DNA from: Flavobacterium alvei
Lineage (GTDB): Bacteria > Bacteroidota > Bacteroidia > Flavobacteriales > Flavobacteriaceae
Assembly: GCF_002920895.1 (NCBI RefSeq)
Contig: NZ_PQVG01000006.1
Coordinates: 248,001-312,000, forward strand
Reading direction: 5' to 3'
DNA length: 64,000 bases
The first letter of the stretch is position 1. Each line of letters starts with the position of its first letter. This document shows, piece by piece, positions 51,820-60,710 of this stretch. The notes beneath the pieces were generated by a model that was not told where the DNA came from, made no database searches, and saw only the letters and a program-made list of their open reading frames with translations. Made by a program: the position numbers and the translations under genes.

Positions 51820-53049
51820 TTAAACAAGTTGTTTTGGATAACAAAGGTAATATTTAGTCACAAATTTCGACAATGACTTCAAATTCAACTGGTCAGAAGC
51901 TTCGACAACGTCTTCAATTGTTTTATCTTTTTTCAAAATCCGAATGGGTTCGGCTACTTTACTATAAGCCTGATTTTTAATTTTACCTTTAAAAATAAAA
52001 TAATTGGCTTCGACCAAACTGATATTATTTTCTAATGCGAATCGTTCTTTTAGGATGTGTAAATCCTCGGTTGCCACTTTTTCTTCGCTTAGTTTAATTT
52101 TTAATAAATCCCTGTTGATAATCATTTTACTTAACGAAGAAAGTATAAAATCGTCTTGTTTTTGCCATGATTTTAAAGCGCTAATAATATCAAAATCATC
52201 GAGTTGAGAAAACAAATCTAAATTTTTACTATCAAAACTATTCAGGACAATTTTATTTTGCATAAAGTACATTAAGGGTTCGCTAGAAGGCAAAACCACA
52301 CCTTTTTCGGTCAGTTCTTTGGCGCGTTTTAAGACTTTCGTCAAAATCAGTTCGGCTACCAAACTGGTTTTGTGTAAATACGCTTGCCAATACATTAATC
52401 GTCTGGACATCAAGAATTTCTCGACCGAATAAATGCCTTTTTCTTCAATGACCAAAACATCATCAACCACATTCATCATCTGGATTAATCGCTCAGAATT
52501 GACATTTCCTTCCGCCACGCCCGAATAAAAACTGTCTCGTTTGAGGTAATCCATTCGATCCATATCTAACTGACTTGAAATGAGTTGCAACATAAATTTT
52601 CGATGATAATCTCCTTTAAAAACTTGGATAGCCAAACTCAATTTACCTTCAAATTCTACATTCAACTGGTTCATAAACAATAGTGAAATGGCTTCATGAT
52701 GCACATCTTCTACGATGCTACTTTCCATCGCATGCGAAAAAGGTCCGTGACCAATATCGTGTAATAAAATTGCAATATACAAAGCATTTTCTTCTTCTTT
52801 AGAAATAGAAATATCTTTGAAACGAAGGGTTTCGACGGCTTTTTGCATAATATGCATACAACCCAAAGCGTGATGAAAACGAGTATGATTGGCGCCAGGA
52901 TAGACCAAATACGACAATCCCATTTGGGAAATACGGCGTAATCTCTGGAAATAAGGATGCTGAATTAAATCGTAAATTAAGGCGTTGGGGATGGTAATAA
53001 ACCCGTAAATTGGGTCATTGAATATTTTTAGCTTGTTGATTTCGCTCAC
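51820..53049 (-). CDS. HD domain phosphohydrolase (SAMHD1/dGTPase-like)
   Basis: HD-superfamily metal-dependent phosphohydrolase, 409 aa. The HD motif residues are in FHHALGCMHIM (His) and ALYIAILLHDIGHGPFSHAME (His-Asp), with a later SSQLDMDRMDYLKRDS (Asp). This pattern matches SAMHD1-like dNTPases and related proteins common in Bacteroidota. The start codon is GTG at 53049, placed 22 bases after a TATATTTG box (53079-53072); no ATG lies near. Substrate not shown by sequence. Confidence 0.9.
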   Translation of the reverse strand: MSEINKLKIFNDPIYGFITIPNALIYDLIQHPYFQRLRRISQMGLSYLVYPGANHTRFHHALGCMHIMQKAVETLRFKDISISKEEENALYIAILLHDIGHGPFSHAMESSIVEDVHHEAISLLFMNQLNVEFEGKLSLAIQVFKGDYHRKFMLQLISSQLDMDRMDYLKRDSFYSGVAEGNVNSERLIQMMNVVDDVLVIEEKGIYSVEKFLMSRRLMYWQAYLHKTSLVAELILTKVLKRAKELTEKGVVLPSSEPLMYFMQNKIVLNSFDSKNLDLFSQLDDFDIISALKSWQKQDDFILSSLSKMIINRDLLKIKLSEEKVATEDLHILKERFALENNISLVEANYFIFKGKIKNQAYSKVAEPIRILKKDKTIEDVVEASDQLNLKSLSKFVTKYYLCYPKQLV

Positions 53050-53071
53050 TGTAATGGTTTGTTTTGTGCAA

Positions 53072-53079
53072 CAAATATA
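53072..53079 (-). promoter_or_regulatory. Probable -7 box of the HD phosphohydrolase gene
   Basis: Minus-strand TATATTTG, 22 bases before the GTG start. It supports that start because little room remains for a longer product. Confidence 0.5.
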
Positions 53080-53142
53080 AGGAAATCTAAGAGGAATGAA
53101 AATTTAAATATTCGAATTTTTAAGATGCAATTGGAGTTCAAA

Positions 53143-53823
53143 CTATATAAATTTGTGAAGTTCTTTCACCCTTTTTTCTCTCTGATACCAATCGTTGTAC
53201 ACTAAGTAATAACCATCTACTTTGAACTTTCCAAAATTGTAATCCCTGTATTTTTCTACTATTGCTAATAGTTTTTCTTTGTTGCTAATTGGTTTTCGAA
53301 ATCGGGCAACAGTGGAATGTGCGGTTTGGATGGAATAGCGTTTGTCGATGCTTTGTTCGAGTCCTGAATCTTTGAATTGGGTTCTTAGATTATTCCTTAA
53401 ATCGTTTAGGGAATTTGTATTGGTAAAACCTTGTAGCATTATTGCCGAAGGAGAAGCTGTTACTCCTTGAAAATTGATTTCTATTTTGCCAATGTCAGCC
53501 AAACTTTTTTCAATAATAGCCACATAATCTAGGATTGATATGGATGCTACATCAAAATCGTCATAACACGAAATAATAGACATTACCGTAATGTGAATAT
53601 CCGAATTGGGATAATAATATTGATCTGGATCTATTTCTTTTAGTTCATCTAAAAAAACTTGAATTTTATTTTTAGTTTCAGTATCGGGACGAATAATTAA
53701 TGTTAAACCAAATCTTTTGTCAGAAACAGAATCTATTTGATTATCAATAGAATAATTATTTTCTCTAATCTGTTGAATTGAATTTTCATACAGCCTATCA
53801 TAGTGTTCTTTTATTAAATTCAT
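53143..53823 (-). CDS. 2H phosphoesterase (2'-5' RNA ligase-like) protein
   Basis: 226-aa protein of the 2H phosphoesterase superfamily. Two H-x-(T/S)-x motifs are visible, DIHITVMSI (about residues 84-92) and TAHSTVARF (about 169-177), the hallmark of this fold. Members hydrolyse cyclic phosphates or ligate 2'-5' RNA ends. The start is placed at MNLIKEHYD; two earlier in-frame starts are less likely. It is a single gene with no functional neighbours. Confidence 0.82.
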   Translation of the reverse strand: MNLIKEHYDRLYENSIQQIRENNYSIDNQIDSVSDKRFGLTLIIRPDTETKNKIQVFLDELKEIDPDQYYYPNSDIHITVMSIISCYDDFDVASISILDYVAIIEKSLADIGKIEINFQGVTASPSAIMLQGFTNTNSLNDLRNNLRTQFKDSGLEQSIDKRYSIQTAHSTVARFRKPISNKEKLLAIVEKYRDYNFGKFKVDGYYLVYNDWYQREKRVKELHKFI

Positions 53824-54056
53824 TATATTTATGTTTATAAAAGGCATCTTGATTTAAACAATAAATCAAGATTTATTAAATTTTAAGTCGATCGTTTTTT
53901 GACAAACAAAATTACGGCTAAATTCAGTAATTGATTTTGAAACGCACAAAAAAACAAATAAATTTCACTTTCACCTAAATACCTTAAAATAATATTAAAT
54001 TATCATCCAATTGCCCAATTCCCGATATAAAAAAAGTAATTTGGCATAAGATTTAT

Positions 54057-54064
54057 TACTTTTG
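54057..54064 (+). promoter_or_regulatory. Probable -7 box of the porX promoter
   Basis: TACTTTTG matches TAnnTTTG, 20 bases upstream of the porX ATG. No -33 TTG at the right spacing. Confidence 0.5.
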
Positions 54065-54084
54065 AATACTTTTTATATACAATT

Positions 54085-55638
54085 ATGGACAAGATAAAAA
54101 TACTTTGGGTCGATGACGAAATTGACTACCTAAAACCTCATATTTTATTTCTAGAAAAGAAAAATTACAGTGTCACCACTTGCAATAACGGACGTGACGC
54201 CATTGATATTTTTGATAACGAAAATTTTGATATTGTCTTTTTGGACGAAAATATGCCCGGAATGAGCGGCTTAGAAACCCTTTCGGAAATGAAGGAAAAG
54301 AAATCCTCTATTCCGATGATTATGATTACCAAGAGCGAAGAAGAGTATATTATGGAAGAAGCCATTGGTTCCAAAATTGCCGATTATTTGATAAAACCGG
54401 TCAATCCAAACCAGATTTTGTTGAGTTTGAAGAAAAACTTAGACCATTCGCGCTTGATTTCGCAAAAAACTACTTTGGATTACCAAAAAGAATTCCGCAA
54501 GATTTCGATGGAAATGGCAATGGTCAATTCCTATGAAGATTGGATTGAATTATACAAAAAGCTGTTGTTTTGGGAATTGGAACTAGAAAATATTGACGAT
54601 CAAGCTATGATTGAAATATTGGAATCGCAAAAAGCAGAGGCCAATTCGCAATTCGGAAAATTCATTGAGCGCAATTACGAAGATTGGTTTGCTCCAAAAG
54701 CAGATAAACCCATACAATCTCATACTTTGTTTCGTGAATTAGTGGTTCCTGAAATCATCAAAAAAGACAAACCCATTTTGTTTGTCGTAATTGATAATTT
54801 GCGTTACGACCAATGGAAAGTATTTGAAAGTGTAGTCGGTAATCATTATAAATTAGAAAGAGAAGTGCCGTATTACGCTATTTTGCCAACAGCTACTCAG
54901 TATGCTCGAAACGCTATTTTCTCTGGATTAACACCGCTAGAAATGGAAAAACAGTTTCCACAATATTGGAAAAATGATCCCGAAGAAGGCGGAAAAAACT
55001 TGTTTGAGGCAGAATTCCTGACCGCTCAACTCAAAAAATTAGGATTAAACATCAAGCAAGATTATTTTAAAATAACCAATCTTGCTGGCGGAAAAAAATT
55101 GGTAGAAAACTTCAAAGCTTTAAAAAACAACGATTTGGTTACGATTGTTTATAATTTTGTCGATATGCTTTCTCACGCCAAAACCGAAATGGACGTGGTC
55201 AAAGAACTCGCTTCTGACGATAAAGCTTATCGTTCTTTAACTTTAAGTTGGTTCAAAAATTCGCCTCTTTTAGAAATTATTCAACATGCTCAAAAACTGG
55301 GTTTTAAACTAATATTGACTACCGATCACGGCACGATCAATGTAAAAAATCCTTCGAAAGTGATTGGCGATAAGAATACAAGTCTAAATCTTAGATATAA
55401 AACAGGACGCAGTTTATCCTACGAAAGCAAAGATGTTTATGCGGTTAAAGAACCAAAAAATATCGGTTTACCTGCTATAAATATGAGTAGTTCTTATATT
55501 TTTGCAAAAAATGATTTGTTTTTAGCCTATGTGAACAATTACAATCATTATGTGAGTTATTATAAAAACACTTATCAACACGGAGGAATTTCATTAGAAG
55601 AAATGATTATTCCGTTTTTGATTTTTAACCCAAAATAG
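54085..55638 (+). CDS. porX: PorX, T9SS response regulator with PglZ phosphatase domain
   Basis: 517-aa protein that combines a CheY-like receiver (residues 1-120) and a C-terminal PglZ/alkaline-phosphatase-superfamily domain (about 200-517). The receiver has WVDDE and the phosphorylated Asp in IVFLDENMPGMSG (D54). PglZ features are LFVVIDNLRYDQW (metal Asp), LPTATQYARNAIFSG (Thr nucleophile), LTTDHGTINVKNP (Asp-His) and KNTYQHGGISLEEMIIPF. PorX acts with the kinase PorY to control gliding and type IX secretion, and PorX hydrolyses oligonucleotides or nucleotide phosphates in studied species. It lies directly before tsaE, a repeat element between them. Confidence 0.95.
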   Translation: MDKIKILWVDDEIDYLKPHILFLEKKNYSVTTCNNGRDAIDIFDNENFDIVFLDENMPGMSGLETLSEMKEKKSSIPMIMITKSEEEYIMEEAIGSKIADYLIKPVNPNQILLSLKKNLDHSRLISQKTTLDYQKEFRKISMEMAMVNSYEDWIELYKKLLFWELELENIDDQAMIEILESQKAEANSQFGKFIERNYEDWFAPKADKPIQSHTLFRELVVPEIIKKDKPILFVVIDNLRYDQWKVFESVVGNHYKLEREVPYYAILPTATQYARNAIFSGLTPLEMEKQFPQYWKNDPEEGGKNLFEAEFLTAQLKKLGLNIKQDYFKITNLAGGKKLVENFKALKNNDLVTIVYNFVDMLSHAKTEMDVVKELASDDKAYRSLTLSWFKNSPLLEIIQHAQKLGFKLILTTDHGTINVKNPSKVIGDKNTSLNLRYKTGRSLSYESKDVYAVKEPKNIGLPAINMSSSYIFAKNDLFLAYVNNYNHYVSYYKNTYQHGGISLEEMIIPFLIFNPK

Positions 55639-55640
55639 AA

Positions 55641-55711
55641 CAGTTTGGGGTTTATGGTTTATAATTTGTTACTAACTCTAAACCCTAAACAACCAACCAC
55701 AAACTTATACA
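55641..55711. repeat. Intergenic inverted word repeat between porX and tsaE
   Basis: The left side reiterates GTTTGGGGTTTATGGTTTAT and the right side CTAAACCCTAAACAACC and ACCACAAAC. GTTTGGGGTTTAT pairs with CTAAACCCTAAAC at 11 of 13 positions. No coding potential; a longer tsaE frame starting at 55645 would read through it and is rejected. Confidence 0.6.
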
Positions 55712-55713
55712 GA

Positions 55714-56121
55714 ATGAATATCACTTTTTCATTAGACGAAATTAATGAAGTTGCCCAGCAAATTTTAGATCAAAATCCCAACAAAGTGATTCTTTTTCAC
55801 GGCGAAATGGGAGCTGGAAAAACAACTTTAATTAAAGCTTTAGCCAAAAAATTGGGTGTAAATGACGTCACAAGCAGCCCTACTTTCTCTTTAGTTAACG
55901 AATATCAAAACACTGAAAATCAAACAATTTATCATTTTGATTTTTATCGATTAAAAACTGAAATCGAAGCTTTGGATATGGGAGCAGACGAATACCTTTA
56001 TTCTGGAAATTGGTGTTTTATTGAATGGGCAGAAAAAATTCCTAGTCTTATTCCTGATTCCCATTCGATTATTACAATTTCTATAGCAGAAGACAACAAG
56101 CGTTTTTTAGAATTAAGCTAA
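55714..56121 (+). CDS. tsaE: tRNA threonylcarbamoyladenosine biosynthesis ATPase TsaE
   Basis: TsaE (YjeE), 135 aa, the ATPase that works with TsaB/TsaD to make t6A37 in tRNAs reading ANN codons. Walker A is GEMGAGKTTL (about residues 30-39). SSPTFSLVNEY and the HFDFYRLKTEIEALDMGADEYL segment are family signatures, and IEWAEKIPSLIP contains the conserved Glu-Trp. The ATG at 55714 is preferred because upstream sequence is repeat-like. Confidence 0.95.
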   Translation: MNITFSLDEINEVAQQILDQNPNKVILFHGEMGAGKTTLIKALAKKLGVNDVTSSPTFSLVNEYQNTENQTIYHFDFYRLKTEIEALDMGADEYLYSGNWCFIEWAEKIPSLIPDSHSIITISIAEDNKRFLELS

Positions 56122-56177
56122 TAAAAAAAATTAATTCTAATTTTTTCTGTAAATTGTACCACTAATTTAACATTACA

Positions 56178-57371
56178 ATGGCAGTATCTCCATTTACAAA
56201 ACAACAATTATTACCTCAAGAAGAAAAACTTGAAATAGCAAGACACAAAAGCGAACTCTTTATAGGCATTCCGAAAGAAACAAGCTATCAAGAACGTCGC
56301 ATTTGCTTGACACCCGATGCCGTAAATTCATTGACTTATCAAGGACATCGCGTAATGATAGAAGCTGGTGCAGGAGAAAGTTCAAGTTATTCTGACAAGG
56401 AATATTCACAAGCAGGTGCCGAAATTACTAATGATACAAAGAAAGTTTTTGGTTGTCCGATAATTTTGAAAGTCGAGCCAGTAACTTTAGCCGAAATAGA
56501 ATTGATCAGTACAAATTCAATCATAATTTCAGCCATTCAATTAAAAACAAGACAGAAATCGTATTTTGAAGCTTTAGCTAAGAAAAAAATAACAGCTCTC
56601 GCTATCGAATATATAAAAGACGACGATGGCTCCTATCCTATTTTGAAATCTTTGAGTGAAATTGCAGGAACAGCTTCCATTTTAATTGCTGCCGAATTAA
56701 TGATTACCAATGAATTTGGCAAAGGGTTATTATTCGGAAATATTACAGGCGTAGCTCCTACTGATGTGGTTATTCTTGGAGCTGGAACTGTTGGAGAGTT
56801 TGCCGCAAAAACAGCTTTGGGCTTAGGCGCAAATGTGAAAGTTTTTGACAATTCTATTAGAAAATTGCGCTGTTTGCAAAATAATTTGAACCAACGAATA
56901 TTCACTTCGACCATTCAAACCAAGTCGTTATTAAAAGCCCTAAGAAGATGTGATGTAGCTATTGGCGCAATGCGTGGCAAGGAACGTTGCCCTGTAATTG
57001 TTACCGAAACTATGGTCGAACACATGAAAAGAGGTGCTGTAATTGTTGATGTGAGCATTGATTCTGGAGGATGTTTCGAAACCTCGGAAGTAACTTCGCA
57101 TGAAAAGCCAACCTTCATCAAAAATAATGTTTTGCACTATTGTGTTCCCAACATTCCTTCTCGATATTCTAAAACAGCCTCGCTTTCTATCAGTAATATC
57201 ATCACTCCTTATTTGTTACAAATTGCCGAAGATGGAGGAATAGAAAGTGCTATCAGATGCAATAATGGTTTAAAAAATGGAGTGTATTTATACCACGGAA
57301 TCCATACTAACAAGGCCATCGGTGATTGGTTTAATTTGCCTAATAGCGATATAAATTTAATCGTGTTTTAA
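56178..57371 (+). CDS. ald: Alanine dehydrogenase family protein
   Basis: NAD-dependent alanine dehydrogenase/transhydrogenase-fold protein, 397 aa. It has a ~27-residue extension before GIPKETSYQERRICLTPDAV. Substrate residues are in RRICLTPDAV (Arg, about 41) and MIEAGAGESSSYSD. The dinucleotide motif is VVILGAGTVGEFAAKTALGLGANVKVFD (about 193-220). The usual catalytic His segment of Ald is less obvious, so activity on alanine is not guaranteed. It interconverts alanine with pyruvate and ammonia. It is followed after 35 bp by a small DUF4258-like gene. Confidence 0.88.
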   Translation: MAVSPFTKQQLLPQEEKLEIARHKSELFIGIPKETSYQERRICLTPDAVNSLTYQGHRVMIEAGAGESSSYSDKEYSQAGAEITNDTKKVFGCPIILKVEPVTLAEIELISTNSIIISAIQLKTRQKSYFEALAKKKITALAIEYIKDDDGSYPILKSLSEIAGTASILIAAELMITNEFGKGLLFGNITGVAPTDVVILGAGTVGEFAAKTALGLGANVKVFDNSIRKLRCLQNNLNQRIFTSTIQTKSLLKALRRCDVAIGAMRGKERCPVIVTETMVEHMKRGAVIVDVSIDSGGCFETSEVTSHEKPTFIKNNVLHYCVPNIPSRYSKTASLSISNIITPYLLQIAEDGGIESAIRCNNGLKNGVYLYHGIHTNKAIGDWFNLPNSDINLIVF

Positions 57372-57384
57372 TTAAACTTTCCTT

Positions 57385-57392
57385 TATATTTG
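57385..57392 (+). promoter_or_regulatory. Probable -7 box for the gene at 57407
   Basis: TATATTTG matches TAnnTTTG and lies 14 bases before the ATG, giving a very short leader. Confidence 0.5.
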
Positions 57393-57406
57393 CCGAAAAT
57401 TAAAAT

Positions 57407-57781
57407 ATGAAATTCGTACACCGCTTTGCTTACTATTTATTGGGTCTAATAATGGGATCTTTTGTTGTTGCTGCTATATTTAGCGGAAAAGATACTCGTT
57501 GCAATTATTTTCCAAATGCTCGTGTTTTGAATGATTTAAGAACCAAACCTTTTTATTATTCAGAACAAGCTTCACAAGTATTAGCCGAAAAATGGATTGA
57601 CACAACTGACATTAAAAACTGTTTGAAATATGGTGATGTAGATTTTGACAAAAGCAATATTGCTGTAGGAAATGGAAAACTCTATGTTATTGAAGGAAAA
57701 ACAGTAAAAAACCAAGAAGTGACATTAAACGTGATTAATTATTCTGAAAAAGCAGTTTTAGATAAAATTATAAAAAGATAA
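57407..57781 (+). CDS. DUF4258-like small membrane-anchored protein
   Basis: 124-aa protein with one N-terminal transmembrane helix (about residues 7-26). A soluble region (YYSEQASQVLAEKWIDTTDIKNCLKYGDVDFDKSNIAVGNGKLYVIEGKTVKNQEVTLNVINYSEKAVLDKI) follows, with the alternating pattern of DUF4258 proteins. No catalytic residues are identified. It has its own promoter box and ends 12 bases from the convergent TauE gene. Confidence 0.72.
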   Translation: MKFVHRFAYYLLGLIMGSFVVAAIFSGKDTRCNYFPNARVLNDLRTKPFYYSEQASQVLAEKWIDTTDIKNCLKYGDVDFDKSNIAVGNGKLYVIEGKTVKNQEVTLNVINYSEKAVLDKIIKR

Positions 57782-57793
57782 TTAGCGTCGAAT

Positions 57794-58561
57794 TTATTTA
57801 ATAAAAACATCGTAGGCAAACCTAATTAAAGTTCCAACAACTACAAACAAAAAGAAAATTCGAATAAATTTATTTCCTTTATTGATTGCTAATTTGGCAC
57901 CAATCCAACCACCAAAAGCATTGCAAAAAGCCATTGGAATTGCAACTGCCCAGATGATTTTACCTTTCAACATAAACAAGCAAATAGAACCAAAATTAGT
58001 TGCTAGATTCACCATTTTGGCATTAGCAGAAGCGTGCAAAAAATCGAATCCCATCAAGGCAATAAAACCCAAAACCAAGAAACTTCCTGTTCCTGGGCCT
58101 ATAAAACCATCATAAAAACCCACCACAAAACTGATAAGTACGGCATAAAGAATCTGAGTTTGGGAAGAATGACTTTTCTCAATATGTTGTCCAAAATTTT
58201 TCTGTGCATAAGTGTAAATAACCAAAAGCGAAAGGACAACTAGCAATAAAGGTTTCATAAAATCATTACTTACATATGTCAACAAAGTCGAACCCAAAAA
58301 AGCCGATGGAAACGCCAAAAGCATCATAATAGCTAGTAATCTCCAGTTCATATCCACTTTTTTTAAGTATTGATATGCTGCAAAAGAAGTGCCACTAAAA
58401 GCAGGTATTTTTAAGGTTCCAATAATGGAGGAAACCGATACATTTGGCAGCAAAATCAAAGCTACCGGAGTTTGAATCAATCCACCACCACCTACAACTG
58501 CATCAATGAATCCTGCAAAAAATGAGGCTAAACAAAGCAGGATAATAATGTAAGATTCCAT
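57794..58561 (-). CDS. TauE/SafE family sulfite/anion exporter
   Basis: Integral membrane protein of the TauE/SafE family, 255 aa with about eight hydrophobic segments. The family start FAGFIDAVVGGGGLIQTPVALILLP (about residues 16-40) and a second repeat FVVGFYDGFIGPGTGSFLVLGFIALMG (about 140-166) are clear. It probably exports sulfite, sulfonates or related organic anions. A TACATTTG box at 58586-58579 is a probable promoter. Confidence 0.9.
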   Translation of the reverse strand: MESYIIILLCLASFFAGFIDAVVGGGGLIQTPVALILLPNVSVSSIIGTLKIPAFSGTSFAAYQYLKKVDMNWRLLAIMMLLAFPSAFLGSTLLTYVSNDFMKPLLLVVLSLLVIYTYAQKNFGQHIEKSHSSQTQILYAVLISFVVGFYDGFIGPGTGSFLVLGFIALMGFDFLHASANAKMVNLATNFGSICLFMLKGKIIWAVAIPMAFCNAFGGWIGAKLAINKGNKFIRIFFLFVVVGTLIRFAYDVFIK

Positions 58562-58578
58562 TTTTTATAAAATTTCAT

Positions 58579-58586
58579 CAAATGTA
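58579..58586 (-). promoter_or_regulatory. Probable -7 box of the TauE/SafE gene
   Basis: Minus-strand TACATTTG, 17 bases upstream of the ATG at 58561. Confidence 0.45.
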
Positions 58587-58654
58587 CTACAAGTTTATGG
58601 CTTTATTCGTTAATTTGTCTTCGTTTAAAAAAAATTAAAAAAATCAAATTTCAA

Positions 58655-59176
58655 ATGGATTCAACACGAATAATAGAATTGATAAGTTATTCATTACCAA
58701 CAATAATAATGGCGTTTGTGGCGTATAGTTTCTTCGAACTTTACACCAAAAATGAGAATGCAAAAAGAAACTATTTATTGCAAAAAGAATCAAAACCAGA
58801 TACTTTATCACTACGTTTACAGGCCTACGAGCGAATGACATTGTTTTTGGAACGCATCAACCCATCGCAACTATTGGTTCGAATTTCTCCAATTTCAGAA
58901 AACAAAACAGATTATCAAAACTTTGTAATTGCGCAAATCGAACAAGAATACGAACACAATTTAGCACAACAAATTTATGTTTCGAATGAATGTTGGTCCA
59001 CAATAACTACAGCTAAAAACGCTACCATTCAAATGATTCTTTTGGCGGCTAAAAGCGAAAAAATTAGTGATGCACATCAGTTACGAGAATTAATTCTAAA
59101 CGATTTATTGACAAAACCATCTCCAAGTAGTATTGCATTAGAATTCCTCAAAAACGAAGTTAGCCAGTTGTGGTAG
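58655..59176 (+). CDS. Conserved-type membrane-anchored protein of unknown function
   Basis: 173-aa protein with one N-terminal transmembrane helix (about residues 8-29: ISYSLPTIIMAFVAYSFFELY). A charged cytosolic domain follows with SLRLQAYERMTLFLERINPSQLLVRI, which resembles a conserved Bacteroidota-only family I cannot name with certainty. No enzymatic motif. It is divergent from TauE/SafE and has no obvious partner. Confidence 0.75.
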   Translation: MDSTRIIELISYSLPTIIMAFVAYSFFELYTKNENAKRNYLLQKESKPDTLSLRLQAYERMTLFLERINPSQLLVRISPISENKTDYQNFVIAQIEQEYEHNLAQQIYVSNECWSTITTAKNATIQMILLAAKSEKISDAHQLRELILNDLLTKPSPSSIALEFLKNEVSQLW

Positions 59177-59244
59177 TGTAAAAGTCGCTTTGCTCCTGTT
59201 TTTTTAGCCAAAGATTATTGGATTAAACTGATTTTATCATGAAA

Positions 59245-59790
59245 TTATCGTTCCTCGTATAGTTTCAATAATTGCGTTACGGTATTCCAATTTCTAATTG
59301 TTGCTGTTACGTTCAATTTTTTCTCGATATATTTCTGGTCGAATCTTGTTTTTCCTGCTCCAACAGCATATTTTATGTAAATTCTGTTGGCATCAATACT
59401 AGCTTCGTCGGGTTTAACCTGACTCATTTTCAGATCATTGATACTGTCACTTCGCAATTCGGTAGAAATAAAAGCAAAATACAATTTTTTGATGTCAATA
59501 TCTTTCTCTTTTAAAAAAGGATTGTTTTTAAAACAGGCTTCTATATCTGCTTTGGCAATAACTACAACAGGAACTTCGTGACCAAGCGTCTTGAAAATTT
59601 CCTGCTTGATTTTGAAACCCACAGCGGCAGGATTTTCCTCCTCAGTATCGACAAAAACATTACCCGATTGAATATAGGTTTGCACGTTTTTAAAACCAAT
59701 AGCTTCCAAAGTGGTTTTCAAAACCTCCATTTTTATCATATTGTGACCAGAAACATTGATGCCACGAAGAAGAGCTAGATGGGTTGTCAT
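59245..59790 (-). CDS. DUF1697 family protein
   Basis: 181-aa cytosolic protein of the DUF1697 family. The signature LLRGINVSGHNMIKMEVLKTTLEAIGFKNVQTYIQSGNVFVDTEE is at residues 7-51. A second conserved element is RWNTVTQLLKL-like (IRNWNTVTQLLKL) near the C-terminus. Length matches the family. Function unknown. Confidence 0.92.
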   Translation of the reverse strand: MTTHLALLRGINVSGHNMIKMEVLKTTLEAIGFKNVQTYIQSGNVFVDTEEENPAAVGFKIKQEIFKTLGHEVPVVVIAKADIEACFKNNPFLKEKDIDIKKLYFAFISTELRSDSINDLKMSQVKPDEASIDANRIYIKYAVGAGKTRFDQKYIEKKLNVTATIRNWNTVTQLLKLYEER

Positions 59791-59810
59791 TTTTATTTTA
59801 TGTTTTATAT

Positions 59811-60521
59811 TTACATTTTATCCAACAAAATAATATTTAAAATATTTTCATCGGGATCAAAAACATTACATTCACAGTTCTCTTCGTTTTCAATTTCTTT
59901 TTGAAAATAATTTCCCTCAATATAATCATATTCTAATTCATAAAGATATCTTGGATTCTCTTTGTTACAATCCTCAAATTTATCTTCAAAATAATCTCTT
60001 ATTTTATTTTCTAATTTATTCTTATAAAATAAATTAGGAACTAAAACCTTAAAATTATTATCACACTCACTTAAATATAAATCCCCTTGTACACGCCATT
60101 CTCTTTCCCAAGTGAAATCTACAAAAGGTTTTTTTGGAAATTCATTGTATTTAAATGAAGGTTCAAACTTTGCAAATCGCCATTTTATGTCATTTGATAA
60201 TTTATTCAAACACGAATTTTCCATATAAAGAGCAGGTCTTCCAGAATAAATTTTATAAATTTCCTCTTTATCAAACATCAACCCAAATTTTTTGTAATTT
60301 GAATAATTCGTGTGATTTGTAAATCCATACTCCATAATTATTTTTAATGGTGTTTCTGTCAAACAAACAATTTCATTATCTTCTAAATTTTTTAATTTAG
60401 TCGCATTTATACATTTATCAATTATGATAGAACACAAATTTTCAAATGCTTCATCGTCATTTTTTCCTTTTGTAAAATGAATTAGTGTACTTGATAAATC
60501 GGGTCTTTTAAATTCATTCAT
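59811..60521 (-). CDS. Hypothetical protein, DUF2971-like pattern
   Basis: 236-aa acidic protein, unusually AT-rich for the window. The features STLIHFTKGKNDDEAFENL, EIVCLTETPLKII, KFGLMFDKEEIYKI and FTWEREWRVQGDL match the layout of DUF2971-type proteins (often in defence-gene neighbourhoods), but the match is only by eye. No signal peptide or membrane helix. The ATG at 60521 is preferred over 60542, because a TATATTTG box occupies 60547-60540. No obvious partner gene; likely an accessory gene inserted between DUF1697 and recG. Confidence 0.6.
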   Translation of the reverse strand: MNEFKRPDLSSTLIHFTKGKNDDEAFENLCSIIIDKCINATKLKNLEDNEIVCLTETPLKIIMEYGFTNHTNYSNYKKFGLMFDKEEIYKIYSGRPALYMENSCLNKLSNDIKWRFAKFEPSFKYNEFPKKPFVDFTWEREWRVQGDLYLSECDNNFKVLVPNLFYKNKLENKIRDYFEDKFEDCNKENPRYLYELEYDYIEGNYFQKEIENEENCECNVFDPDENILNIILLDKM

Positions 60522-60539
60522 ATAAAAATATTTTTCTCC

Positions 60540-60547
60540 CAAATATA
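60540..60547 (-). promoter_or_regulatory. Probable -7 box of the gene at 59811
   Basis: Minus-strand TATATTTG, 18 bases before the ATG at 60521. It excludes the earlier in-frame start, which overlaps it. Confidence 0.5.
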
Positions 60548-60710
60548 AACATTTCCAAACGACAATATTTTCAATTTTGAAGAAATTGATTATTATTTTA
60601 ACCGCGTTTTTATTATCAAATTATTTCAACAGCAAATTCATTGTCAAAAAAATCAACATTTTCAAATTCCTATTTTCCAAACAAAAAACTATCTTCGCTT
60701 CATCAAATAA

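Noticed and set aside
55645..55713. N-terminal extension of TsaE
   Set aside because: These 23 codons lie in a repeat element, and TsaE proteins start near the MNITF position.
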